Origin: SZUA-584 sp041656035
Lineage (GTDB): Bacteria; Bacillota; Clostridia; Christensenellales; SZUA-584
Length of the DNA: 46,903 nt
Direction of reading: 5' to 3'
Assembly: GCA_964586785.1 (NCBI GenBank)
Contig: CAZPHS010000014.1
Span: forward strand, 1-46,903
Part shown: positions 34,057 through 42,685 of the stretch, one piece after another
Layout: every line of letters begins with the position of its first letter
Position numbering within the stretch: the first letter of the stretch is position 1
Program-made: the position numbers and the translations under genes
The notes under the pieces: generated by a model
The model's input: only the letters and a program-made list of their open reading frames with translations
What the model was told of the DNA's origin: nothing
Databases searched by the model: none

Positions 34057-37000
34057 ATGCTTTACTCGCCGGTAGACAAAAACTTAAACTTTAAAGACAG
34101 GGAAATGGAAATATTAAAATTCTGGCAGGATAATCAGATTTTTAAGAAAACCGTTTATAAAAACAGCGGCAAAACACCGTATACTTTTTACGACGGCCCT
34201 CCCACCGCAAACGGTAAGCCGCATATAGGGCATATATTAACCCGCTGCATAAAAGACTTGATACCGCGTTATAAAACGATGCAGGGGTTTGATGTTCTGC
34301 GAAAAGCGGGATGGGACACGCACGGCCTTCCCGTAGAGCTTGAGGTGGAAAAGCTTCTCGGGCTCGACGGCAAGGAGCAAATCGAGCAGTACGGCGTAGA
34401 ACCGTTTATAGAGGAATGCAAAAAAAGCGTATGGAAGTACAAGGCCGAATGGGAGAGGATGTCCGACCGTGTAGGTTTCTGGGCGGATATGGAGCACCCT
34501 TATATAACATATGAGAACGATTATATAGAATCAGTCTGGTGGTCTTTAAAACAGATTGCCGAAAAAGGGCTTTTATATAAGGGACACAAGGTTGTGCCGT
34601 ACTGTCCGCGGTGCGGAACGCCTTTATCCTCTCATGAAGTGGCGCAAGGATACAAAGATGTGGAGGAAACATCTTTGTTTGTGAAATTTAAAGCTGTCGA
34701 ACAAGAAAACACATATTTCCTCGCCTGGACAACAACGCCGTGGACGCTGCCTTCCAACGTGGCGCTGTGCGTCAACCCGCGGGAGAAATATGTAAAGGTG
34801 CTGCATGACGGCCAGTATTTAATACTTGCGGAAGCTTTAGTTGAAACGGTTCTCGGCGAGAGCATAAAGCCTTTAGAAAGGTACACCGGTGCCGAGCTTG
34901 AACACAAATCATACGAGCCGTTATACGACTTTGGCGAAACAGACGCAAAGGCATGGTTTATAACCGCCGATGATTACGTTACTCTGTCCGACGGAACGGG
35001 AATTGTGCATATAGCGCCGGCTTTCGGAGAAGACGACGCCCGCGTCGGGCGCGAATACAGTCTGCCATTTGTACAGATGGTCAATGAACAGGGAAGGTTT
35101 AAACAAACCACTCCATGGGCGGACGTTTTCGTGAAAGACGCCGACCCAAAAATAACGGAGGATTTAAAGGCGCGCGGGCTGCTTTTTGCGCAAAAAAGCT
35201 ACGCGCACAGCTACCCGTTCTGCTGGCGATGCGACACGCCGCTGCTTTATTATGCGCGCAGCACATGGTTTATAAAAATGACGGCGCTTAAAGAGCTGCT
35301 GCTTAAAAACAACCGCGCCGTAAACTGGCTGCCGGATAATATAAAAGAAGGCCGGATGGGCAATTTCCTTGAGAACGTTATAGACTGGGGGCTCTCCCGC
35401 GAACGGTACTGGGGCACGCCTTTGCCGGTATGGGAGTGCGGCTGCGGCAATTACACCGTAATAGGCTCCGTTGATGAGTTAAAACAAAAGGGCGCGAAGG
35501 TTCCCGAAAACCTCGAGCTGCATAAACCTTATATAGACGCGATAACTATTGCCTGCGATTGTTGCGGCAAGCCTATGCGCCGCGCGCCGGAGGTTATAGA
35601 CTGCTGGTATGATTCGGGTTCCATGCCTTTTGCGCAGTGGCATTATCCTTTCGAGAACAAACAGGAATTTGAAAAGCGTTTTCCCGCCAACTTTATAAGC
35701 GAAGCGGTAGACCAAACCCGCGGCTGGTTCTACACTCTTCTTGCCATAGGCACACTTGTTTTCGGACGTACCCCGTTTGAAAACTGCATTGTTTTAGGCC
35801 ACGTGCAGGATAAAGACGGCCAGAAAATGAGCAAGCACAAAGGCAATGTTATAGACCCCTGGGCGGTGCTTGATAAACAAGGCGCGGACGCGGTGCGCTG
35901 GTATTTTTATTTTGGCAGTATGCCCTGGCTGCCGAGCCGTTTTTCCGAAGACGCGGTCTCGGAAGCGCAGCGCAAGTTTATGGGAACGCTGTGGAATACT
36001 TACGCTTTTTATGTGCTGTATGCCGACATCGATAATTTTGACCCTACCGAACACAATATAAGCCTTGATAATGTTATGGACAGATGGATATTATCGCGGC
36101 TGCATACGCTTATTAAATCCGTATGTAAAAATCTTGACGCTTACCGGCTTACCGAATCGGCGAGAGAGCTTGATAAATTTGTTGACGAGCTTTCCAACTG
36201 GTATGTGCGCCGCTGCAGGGAACGCTTTTGGGCGTCCGGCATGGAGCAGGACAAAAAAGACGCGTATATTACTCTTTACACTGTTCTTAAAACTTTATGC
36301 CGTCTTGCCGCTCCGTTTATTCCTTTTATGACGGAATCAATCTATCAAAACATTGTACGCAGCGTTGATAAAGAAGCGCCACAAAGCGTGCATCTTTGCG
36401 AATACCCGCGGCCTAACGAGGCTCTTATCGATAAAGATTTGGAGCAGGGTATGGACGCGATGCTAAAAATCGTAGTTTTGGGACGCAGCGCGCGCAATAC
36501 TGCGGGCATCAAAAACCGCCAGCCCGTTGCCAATATGTATGTTGCGGGCTTGGATAAGCTTGACGATATGTTCAAAAACCTTATGGCCGGCGAGCTTAAT
36601 ATAAAAAATATAACCTTTGGCGCGGATTTGTCATCTTTTATAATGTACAGCGTAAAACCGCAGCTTAAAACGTTAGGGCCGCGCTACGGCGCGCTTTTAG
36701 GCGCCATACGCGCGCACCTTGCAAAGGCGGACGGCGCGACGGTAATGGAAGAGCTGCGCGCCAAAGGAAGCTACACATTTACGGCGGACAAAAACACCGT
36801 TTCCCTTTCAGAAGAGGATTTGCTTATTGAGCCTGTGCAAAAACAAGGATACGTTACCGAAAGCGAAGGCGGTTTAAGCGTTGTGCTTGATACAACCTTA
36901 AGCGAAGCTCTTATAGAGGAAGGCTACGTTCGGGAAATGATATCCAAAATTCAAACTATGCGCAAAGAAGCGGGTTTTGAGGTTACGGACAATATACGCC

Positions 37001-37164
37001 TTTGCGTTTCCGGCAGCGCTCTTCTTTCGGGCGTACTTGAGCGCAACGCCGGTATAATAAAAAAGGAGGTGCTCGCGAAAGAGCTGTCCGGCTCAATAGG
37101 CGGTTACCGGAAGGAATGGGATATAAACGGCGAGACGGCGTCTTTCAGCGTTGAAAAAGTCTGA
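34057..37164 (+). CDS. ileS: Isoleucyl-tRNA synthetase
   Basis: A full-length 1,035-aa class-Ia synthetase. The HIGH motif is in GKPHIGHIL (about residue 55), the KMSKS-type motif is KMSKHKGN, and CP1 editing-domain segments TTPWTLPSN and GIVHIAPAFGEDD are intact. Length and motifs fit the longer (IleS2, eukaryote-like) type, often mupirocin-insensitive, rather than the roughly 920-aa type; that subtype call is an inference. AAGGAG precedes the ATG. Controlled by the upstream T-box. Confidence 0.97.
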   Translation: MLYSPVDKNLNFKDREMEILKFWQDNQIFKKTVYKNSGKTPYTFYDGPPTANGKPHIGHILTRCIKDLIPRYKTMQGFDVLRKAGWDTHGLPVELEVEKLLGLDGKEQIEQYGVEPFIEECKKSVWKYKAEWERMSDRVGFWADMEHPYITYENDYIESVWWSLKQIAEKGLLYKGHKVVPYCPRCGTPLSSHEVAQGYKDVEETSLFVKFKAVEQENTYFLAWTTTPWTLPSNVALCVNPREKYVKVLHDGQYLILAEALVETVLGESIKPLERYTGAELEHKSYEPLYDFGETDAKAWFITADDYVTLSDGTGIVHIAPAFGEDDARVGREYSLPFVQMVNEQGRFKQTTPWADVFVKDADPKITEDLKARGLLFAQKSYAHSYPFCWRCDTPLLYYARSTWFIKMTALKELLLKNNRAVNWLPDNIKEGRMGNFLENVIDWGLSRERYWGTPLPVWECGCGNYTVIGSVDELKQKGAKVPENLELHKPYIDAITIACDCCGKPMRRAPEVIDCWYDSGSMPFAQWHYPFENKQEFEKRFPANFISEAVDQTRGWFYTLLAIGTLVFGRTPFENCIVLGHVQDKDGQKMSKHKGNVIDPWAVLDKQGADAVRWYFYFGSMPWLPSRFSEDAVSEAQRKFMGTLWNTYAFYVLYADIDNFDPTEHNISLDNVMDRWILSRLHTLIKSVCKNLDAYRLTESARELDKFVDELSNWYVRRCRERFWASGMEQDKKDAYITLYTVLKTLCRLAAPFIPFMTESIYQNIVRSVDKEAPQSVHLCEYPRPNEALIDKDLEQGMDAMLKIVVLGRSARNTAGIKNRQPVANMYVAGLDKLDDMFKNLMAGELNIKNITFGADLSSFIMYSVKPQLKTLGPRYGALLGAIRAHLAKADGATVMEELRAKGSYTFTADKNTVSLSEEDLLIEPVQKQGYVTESEGGLSVVLDTTLSEALIEEGYVREMISKIQTMRKEAGFEVTDNIRLCVSGSALLSGVLERNAGIIKKEVLAKELSGSIGGYRKEWDINGETASFSVEKV

Positions 37165-37178
37165 TATACGGCGACGCC

Positions 37179-37207
37179 TTGTATAATTTTTTATATTTGT
37201 ATAGAAT
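37179..37207 (+). promoter_or_regulatory. Promoter giving a leaderless SDR mRNA
   Basis: TTGTAT (37179-37184), a 17-nt spacer and TAGAAT (37202-37207) end 6 nt before the ATG at 37214; no ribosome site is present. Confidence 0.55.
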
Positions 37208-37213
37208 GGTTGC

Positions 37214-38089
37214 ATGAATAATAAAGAAAAGATAGCGCTTATAACGGGCGCAAGCTCCGGCATCGGGCGCGCCGCCGCTCAGGCTTTTGCGGACAGCGGC
37301 TATATTGTGTACGGCACGTCCCGCGGCGCTGGGGGCGAAACGGTATCGGACGGAGGAGCGCCGTACACTCTTTTGCCCTTAACGCTGGAAGACGAAAAAT
37401 CGGTTGAGAGCGCCGTAAACACAATAGCCTCGCGCCACGGCAGAATAGACGTGCTTGTAAACGCGGCGGGCAGCGGTATAGCCGGAGCGGTGGAAGAAAC
37501 CGCGGCTGACGAAGCGCGCGCGCAATTCGATGTATGTTTTTTCGGCGTTATTACCGTTTTATATTATGTATTGCCTTTAATGCGCGCGCGGCGCGGCGGC
37601 GTAATAATAAACATAGGTTCTATGGCGTCGTCTTTTCCCATACCTTTTCAGGGAATGTACAGCTCGGTTAAAGCCGCGCTTCTCATGCTTACCGCCACTT
37701 TACGTCTTGAGCTTGAGCCTTTCGGAATAAAGGTATGCGCCGTTGAGCCGGGCGATACCCGCACAAGCTTTACCGAAAGACGCGTATTCACCAAAAAAAC
37801 CGCGCAGACCGCGTATAAAAAGCCGCTGGAGAGGGCGCTTTACGAAATGATACGCTCGGAGCTGTCCGCGCACGGGCCGGAGCGCTGCGCTAAAACAATT
37901 CTTAAAATGGCTCGGAAGAAAAAGCCGCCTGTTCGGGTTTCGGTGGGTATTGATTATAAACTGTTTTATCTGCTGGCAAAGATTATGCCGCTGCGCGCTA
38001 AAGAGTTTGTGTTGCGCAAAATGTATTTAAGCAAAAACCCGCCGGACGACGCCGTATGGACTTTCGGCAAGCAGTTTGAGGAGAAATAA
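37214..38089 (+). CDS. Short-chain dehydrogenase/reductase
   Basis: A 291-aa classical SDR: NAD(P)-binding TGASSGIG at residues 11-18, NAAGSG, catalytic Ser in NIGSMASS and Tyr-Lys in MYSSVKAALL, then PGDTRT. The C-terminal extension of about 80 residues (to GKQFEEK) is longer than in minimal SDRs and resembles those acting on lipids or steroids, but the substrate cannot be told. Its stop codon abuts the next ATG, so it forms a two-gene unit with the nitroreductase. Probably leaderless. Confidence 0.9.
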   Translation: MNNKEKIALITGASSGIGRAAAQAFADSGYIVYGTSRGAGGETVSDGGAPYTLLPLTLEDEKSVESAVNTIASRHGRIDVLVNAAGSGIAGAVEETAADEARAQFDVCFFGVITVLYYVLPLMRARRGGVIINIGSMASSFPIPFQGMYSSVKAALLMLTATLRLELEPFGIKVCAVEPGDTRTSFTERRVFTKKTAQTAYKKPLERALYEMIRSELSAHGPERCAKTILKMARKKKPPVRVSVGIDYKLFYLLAKIMPLRAKEFVLRKMYLSKNPPDDAVWTFGKQFEEK

Positions 38090-38605
38090 ATGGACGCGCT
38101 GAAAACTGTATTGGAAAGAAGAAGCTATAGGGTTTATCAAGATAAGCCCGTGCCGGACGAAGCGATTGAAAACCTGCTTAAAGCCGGAATGTTCGCGCCG
38201 TCCGCAAGAAACTCGCAGCCTTGGGAATTCCTTGTCGTGCGAGACGCCGAAAAGAAAGCCGCCCTGGCGGGTATCTCCGACAACTGGAGCATGCTCAAGC
38301 ACGCGCCGCTTGGCATTATAATAATGGCGAATATCAGCGGTTACCGCTCCAAAACTACCGACTTTTTTATTCAAGACTGCGCAAACAGCACTATGTGCAT
38401 TCTTTTGGCCGCGCAGGCGCAGGGGCTTGGCGGCGTTTATTTAGGGCTTTATCCAAAGCAGGCAGAGATGCAAAAGGTGCGCAATATTTTTTGCATACCC
38501 GATAATATAATTCCGTTTTCCATAGTATCGATAGGCTACCCCGACAAACCGGTTTATCCGCACCGCACGTTCCGCAGGCACATGGTGCATCACGACGAAT
38601 ACTGA
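38090..38605 (+). CDS. Nitroreductase-family flavoprotein
   Basis: A 171-aa FMN-dependent oxidoreductase: RRSYRVYQDKPV and FAPSARNSQPWEFLVV form the FMN phosphate and ring contacts; LLAAQAQGLGGVYLGLYP and IPFSIVSIGYPDKP are the other family blocks. These dimers reduce nitro compounds, quinones or other acceptors with NAD(P)H. The ATG directly follows the SDR stop codon, with GAGGAG inside the SDR end as ribosome site. Confidence 0.92.
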   Translation: MDALKTVLERRSYRVYQDKPVPDEAIENLLKAGMFAPSARNSQPWEFLVVRDAEKKAALAGISDNWSMLKHAPLGIIIMANISGYRSKTTDFFIQDCANSTMCILLAAQAQGLGGVYLGLYPKQAEMQKVRNIFCIPDNIIPFSIVSIGYPDKPVYPHRTFRRHMVHHDEY

Positions 38606-38704
38606 TTCGGCAAAAAGCTGACGTTACCGCCAAAGCCGGCGATAATCGGCGGGACGCGTTATGTAACGGCATTGTCATCTGCCGCATAATAATATCGTAA
38701 AAAA

Positions 38705-39286
38705 CTACAGCCCCAGCACCCCAAACAGCAATACGCCGAGCGCTCCGGCAATAAGTATAATAAGTATTGGCGAAACCTTAAACTTTATTATGGCGATTCC
38801 GGCCAATACCGCTATGGCAATCGAACAGTAATCCATGTTTAAAAATATGCCGTCCGGCTTTATCTGCGATATGCCAACGCCAAAAAACGCCGGGGCGGCC
38901 ATAACCGCGGCGGCGGCGGCAATAAGCCCCGTAACGGCGGGACGAAGCCCCCACAATGCGCGCCGCACTATTATATTGTCCTCAAATTTATAGAAATACC
39001 GTGCCAGCAGTGTGGTTATAATAAGGGACGGCAGCACTATAGCGCCCGTTGCCGCCACACCCCCCGGTATTCCCAAAAGCTTTACTCCGGCGAAAGTAGC
39101 GGCGTTTATCGCAAACGGCCCGGGCGTTATTTCCGATATGGCTATTATATCCGCCACTTCCATTTGCGTCATCAGCCCGTGGGCGACAAGCTCGCTGTTT
39201 ATAAGAGGCAGCATAGCGTATCCGCCGCCGATAGTGAAAAGCCCTATTTTAAAAAACATCCATATAAGAAGCAAATATTCACTCAT
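38705..39286 (-). CDS. chrA: Chromate transporter half-protein (second of pair)
   Basis: A 193-aa CHR-family membrane protein with start at ATG 39286, which overlaps the stop of the preceding chrA (ATGA); a longer in-frame read-through from 39427 runs inside that gene and is not real. FKIGLFTIGGGYAMLPLI and ISEITPGPFAINAATF are the CHR signature. Short CHR proteins work as heterodimer pairs. Whether chromate or another anion is the substrate cannot be said. Confidence 0.9.
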   Translation of the reverse strand: MSEYLLLIWMFFKIGLFTIGGGYAMLPLINSELVAHGLMTQMEVADIIAISEITPGPFAINAATFAGVKLLGIPGGVAATGAIVLPSLIITTLLARYFYKFEDNIIVRRALWGLRPAVTGLIAAAAAVMAAPAFFGVGISQIKPDGIFLNMDYCSIAIAVLAGIAIIKFKVSPILIILIAGALGVLLFGVLGL

Positions 39287-39846
39287 GACCCGCCCCGCTC
39301 CTTTTTTATACGCAGTATTCCGGCGGTTATACCAAACGCTACGGCTCCGAAAATTATTATTATGCTGCTTATGCCAAACACCAGCGAAAGCGCAAACGCC
39401 GTAAAAAAAGCGGTCATCGCAAGCCAATCTTTATACAAAGGCTTTAAGAAAGAAAAAAACGCAAAAAAAAGCAGCGCGACAACAGCGGCGCGCACCCCGC
39501 GCAACGCTCCGGCCACATATATATCGTCCGAAACCGCCTCATAAGCAAAAGTGACAATTGTTAAAAAAACAAGGGACGGCAGTACTATACCGGCGGCAGC
39601 AACAAGCGCCCCCCGCAGCTTTTTAAGCTTGTACCCTATAAGTATACCGCAGTTAATAGCAATAGCGCCGGGCACGGATTGCGATAACGCAATCATATTC
39701 AGCATATCGTCACGCGTAATCCAGCCGTATTTACGCACAAAAGCGTCCTCAAACAGCGGTATCATGGCATACCCCCCGCCGAATGTGAACGCCCCGAGTT
39801 TAAGCGCGGTTAAAAATATACGCGAAAGGCTTACGTCCTTAGCCAT
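39283..39846 (-). CDS. chrA: Chromate transporter half-protein (first of pair)
   Basis: A 187-aa CHR-family membrane protein: LKLGAFTFGGGYAMIPLF and IALSQSVPGAIAINCGI are the hallmark pair. It is paralogous to the next gene and overlaps it by 4 bp; it overlaps the end of aconitase by 8 bp. The order aconitase-chrA-chrA is one operon with full translational coupling. Confidence 0.9.
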   Translation of the reverse strand: MAKDVSLSRIFLTALKLGAFTFGGGYAMIPLFEDAFVRKYGWITRDDMLNMIALSQSVPGAIAINCGILIGYKLKKLRGALVAAAGIVLPSLVFLTIVTFAYEAVSDDIYVAGALRGVRAAVVALLFFAFFSFLKPLYKDWLAMTAFFTAFALSLVFGISSIIIIFGAVAFGITAGILRIKKERGGS

Positions 39847-41770
39847 TGCCCTTTCCTTTTATATGGTTAATAAGCCCTCCGTCTTTAAGTATGTCCTTAA
39901 GCCGCTTTGATACGTCAAGCTCAACGGCAAACGAAAACCCTTTAGTGTTATTTTCAACAATAAATTCTTCGTTCCCGTCAACCTTTAAAGGAGCGTGCGC
40001 TATAACAAGACAATCCCCCCGCTCTGTTTTATCGTAATCACTTTCATTCTTAAAAACAAGAGGCAGTATGCCTGAATTTATAAGGTTCGCCATGTGTATA
40101 CGCGCGAATGATTTTGCGATAACGCCGCGCACGCCAAGGTATAACGGCACAAGCGCCGCGTGTTCGCGGGACGAGCCCTGCCCGTAATTATGCCCCGCGA
40201 CAAGAAACCCTCCGCCTTTTTGCTTCGCCCTTTGCGGGAAATCCTCGTCAACAGGCGTTAAACAAAAATCCGAAAGATACGGTATGTTTGAACGGTACGG
40301 CAGCAGCTTAGCGCCGGAGGGCATTATATGGTCGGTTGTTATGTTATCGTCCATTTTAAGCAAAACCTCTCCCGAAACGGCGCCGGCAAGCGCTTTACCC
40401 AACGGGAACGGTTTTATATTAGGGCCGCGCACCACCTTGGTTTTACCGTCGTTATCCGGCGGAGCGACAAGATTATCGTTTACCACAAAAGCCTCGGGCA
40501 TTTTTATATGAAAAGCATCTGCCGCTATATCTATATCGCGCGGGTCGGTAAGCACGCCGCGCAGCGCGGTAGCCGCCGCGGTTTCGGGGCTTACAAGATA
40601 CACTCTGGCGCTGTATGTTCCGGAACGGCCGTAGAAATTGCGGTTGAAAGTGCGCACGGAAACGGCGTTTGAACGCGGCGCCTGCCCCATGCCTATGCAC
40701 GGGCCGCACGCGCATTCAAGTATACGCGCGCCCGCGGCTATCATATCCGCCAGAGCGCCGTTATCCGCAAGCATTGTTAAAACCTGTTTGGAACCCGGGG
40801 ATATAACAAGGCTTATATCCTCCGCTATCGTTTTACCTTTTAGTATGGCGGCGACGCGCATCAAATCAATATAAGAGGCGTTAGTGCAGCTGCCTATGCA
40901 TACCTGGTCTGCTTTTATCGCGCCAATCTCCCGAACGGTTTTTACGTTATCCGGACTGTGCGGCATGGCCGCTAATGGCTCAAGCTTAGATAAATCTATG
41001 GTTATCGTTTTTTCATACTCCGCGTCGGCATCCGCGCTAAGAGGAATGTAATCACGCTCCCTGCCCTGCGCGGCAAGAAATTCCCGCGTCATTTCATCGC
41101 TCGGGAATATAGACGTGGTCGCGCCAAGTTCCGCGCCCATGTTGGTAATCGTTGCACGCTCCGGTACGGAAAGCGTTTTTACGCCGTCCCCAAAGTATTC
41201 AACTATTTTCCCTACCCCGCCTTTAACTCCAAGACGCCGCAAAACTTCAAGTATAACATCCTTGGACGATACGCCGAAAGAGAGCTTGCCCTCAAGCTTT
41301 ATGCCCAGTATTTTCGGTTTGGGAATATTATATGAGCCGCCCGCCATGGCGACGGCGACGTCAAGGCCACCCGCGCCTATAGCTATCATGCCTATTCCGC
41401 CCGCGGTGGGGGTGTGGCTGTCAGAACCTAAAAGAGTGGCGCCGGGCACGCCGAAACGCTCTAAATTTACTTGGTGGCATATACCATTTCCCGGCCGGCT
41501 GCAATATACGCCGTATTTTTTTGCCGCTGTTTCTATATACTTATGGTCGTCCGCGTTTTCAAACCCTGTCTGAAGCATATTGTGGTCAATATAAGCCATT
41601 GATTTTTTTGTTTTAACGCGCCGCACGCCCATCGCCTCAAACTGCAGATACGCCATAGTGCCCGTCGAATCCTGCGTCAGCGTGTAGTCTATTTTAATAG
41701 AAATCTCACCTTCCGCCCCTCCGGGTACAATATGACTGTTAATAATCTTCTCAGCCAGTGTATCGCCCAC
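39839..41770 (-). CDS. Aconitate hydratase (Aquifex-type)
   Basis: A 643-aa aconitase-superfamily enzyme. The 4Fe-4S cysteines are in IGSCTNAS and in the CACGPCIGMG motif; GSDSHTPTAGGIGMIAIG and the swivel-domain signature GHNYGQGSSREHAAL are present. The length and the short N-terminus (GDTLAEKIINSH) fit the putative Aquifex-type aconitases of anaerobes rather than AcnA (about 890 aa) or LeuC (about 420-470 aa). Starts at GTG 41770 behind AGGAGGTG. It interconverts citrate and isocitrate. Confidence 0.92.
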   Translation of the reverse strand: MGDTLAEKIINSHIVPGGAEGEISIKIDYTLTQDSTGTMAYLQFEAMGVRRVKTKKSMAYIDHNMLQTGFENADDHKYIETAAKKYGVYCSRPGNGICHQVNLERFGVPGATLLGSDSHTPTAGGIGMIAIGAGGLDVAVAMAGGSYNIPKPKILGIKLEGKLSFGVSSKDVILEVLRRLGVKGGVGKIVEYFGDGVKTLSVPERATITNMGAELGATTSIFPSDEMTREFLAAQGRERDYIPLSADADAEYEKTITIDLSKLEPLAAMPHSPDNVKTVREIGAIKADQVCIGSCTNASYIDLMRVAAILKGKTIAEDISLVISPGSKQVLTMLADNGALADMIAAGARILECACGPCIGMGQAPRSNAVSVRTFNRNFYGRSGTYSARVYLVSPETAAATALRGVLTDPRDIDIAADAFHIKMPEAFVVNDNLVAPPDNDGKTKVVRGPNIKPFPLGKALAGAVSGEVLLKMDDNITTDHIMPSGAKLLPYRSNIPYLSDFCLTPVDEDFPQRAKQKGGGFLVAGHNYGQGSSREHAALVPLYLGVRGVIAKSFARIHMANLINSGILPLVFKNESDYDKTERGDCLVIAHAPLKVDGNEEFIVENNTKGFSFAVELDVSKRLKDILKDGGLINHIKGKGNG

Positions 41771-41839
41771 AAAACACCTCCTGTATATTATTCTGCTAAA
41801 TTTCGCCGATTATAAAATCAGCTTGGCAGGCTTGAATAC

Positions 41840-42685
41840 CTATTTTGCATCGTTGCTAAACTTTAAGCTGATATCAAGCGGTTTAACATTATTGGTCAGC
41901 GCGCCTATAGAAATATAGTCAACGCCGGTTGCCGCGACAGCGCGCAAATCCCTCTCGTCCATATTGCCCGACGCTTCCGAAAGCGCCCTTTTATTTATCA
42001 CGCGCACGGCTTCCTTCATAACATCTAAAGGCATGTTATCGAGCATTATTATATCGGCGCCCGCGTCAAGAGCTTCTTTAACCTGCTCCAGCGTCTCCGT
42101 TTCAACCTCTATTTTTAATGTGTGCGGGGCGTACCTTTTTGCCGCCGTTACCGCCCGCGTTATTCCCCCCGCCGCGCTTATATGATTGTCTTTTATAAGC
42201 ACCCCGTCGGATAGCGTAAGCCTGTGATTGTACCCTCCGCCTACGCGCACCGCGTACTTTTCAAGCACCCTCAGCCCCGGCGTTGTTTTGCGCGTATCAA
42301 GTATTTTTACGGCAAATCCCGCCGTCTTTTCAACCGCGTTCGCAGTGTTGGTGGCAATTCCGGAAAGTCTTTGCAAGAAATTCAGCGCGACGCGCTCTCC
42401 GGTAAGCGCCGATAACGCGTTGCCTTGTATATAAGCGATAACATCTCCGTTTTGTACGCGGCTGCCATCGCTGTAATTGATATTTAGCTTAACCGACGGG
42501 TCAATATATTCGAACACCGCTTTAACTATATCGACGCCGCACAGCACGCCGTCGGATTTAGCGATAAAACTTCCGCTGATGCGTCTGTCCTTCGGAACGG
42601 TGCTCATTGTCGTAATATCACCCGTGTTTATATCTTCTTCCAGCGCAAGACGAACAGTTCGTATCAATATTTGATTGTCAATCAT
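41840..42685 (-). CDS. nadC: Nicotinate-nucleotide diphosphorylase (carboxylating)
   Basis: A 281-aa quinolinate phosphoribosyltransferase, third step of de novo NAD synthesis. Conserved blocks: EDINTGDITT, ALNFLQRLSGIAT, ILDTRKTTPGLR, KYAVRVGGGYNHR, KDNHI and IMLDNMP. Overlaps the end of nadB by 8 bp, last gene of nadABC. Confidence 0.96.
   Translation of the reverse strand: MIDNQILIRTVRLALEEDINTGDITTMSTVPKDRRISGSFIAKSDGVLCGVDIVKAVFEYIDPSVKLNINYSDGSRVQNGDVIAYIQGNALSALTGERVALNFLQRLSGIATNTANAVEKTAGFAVKILDTRKTTPGLRVLEKYAVRVGGGYNHRLTLSDGVLIKDNHISAAGGITRAVTAAKRYAPHTLKIEVETETLEQVKEALDAGADIIMLDNMPLDVMKEAVRVINKRALSEASGNMDERDLRAVAATGVDYISIGALTNNVKPLDISLKFSNDAK

Noticed and set aside
39287..39427. 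N-terminal extension of the second chrA
   Set aside because: It would lie wholly inside the first chrA in another frame; the ATGA overlap at 39283-39286 gives the natural start.
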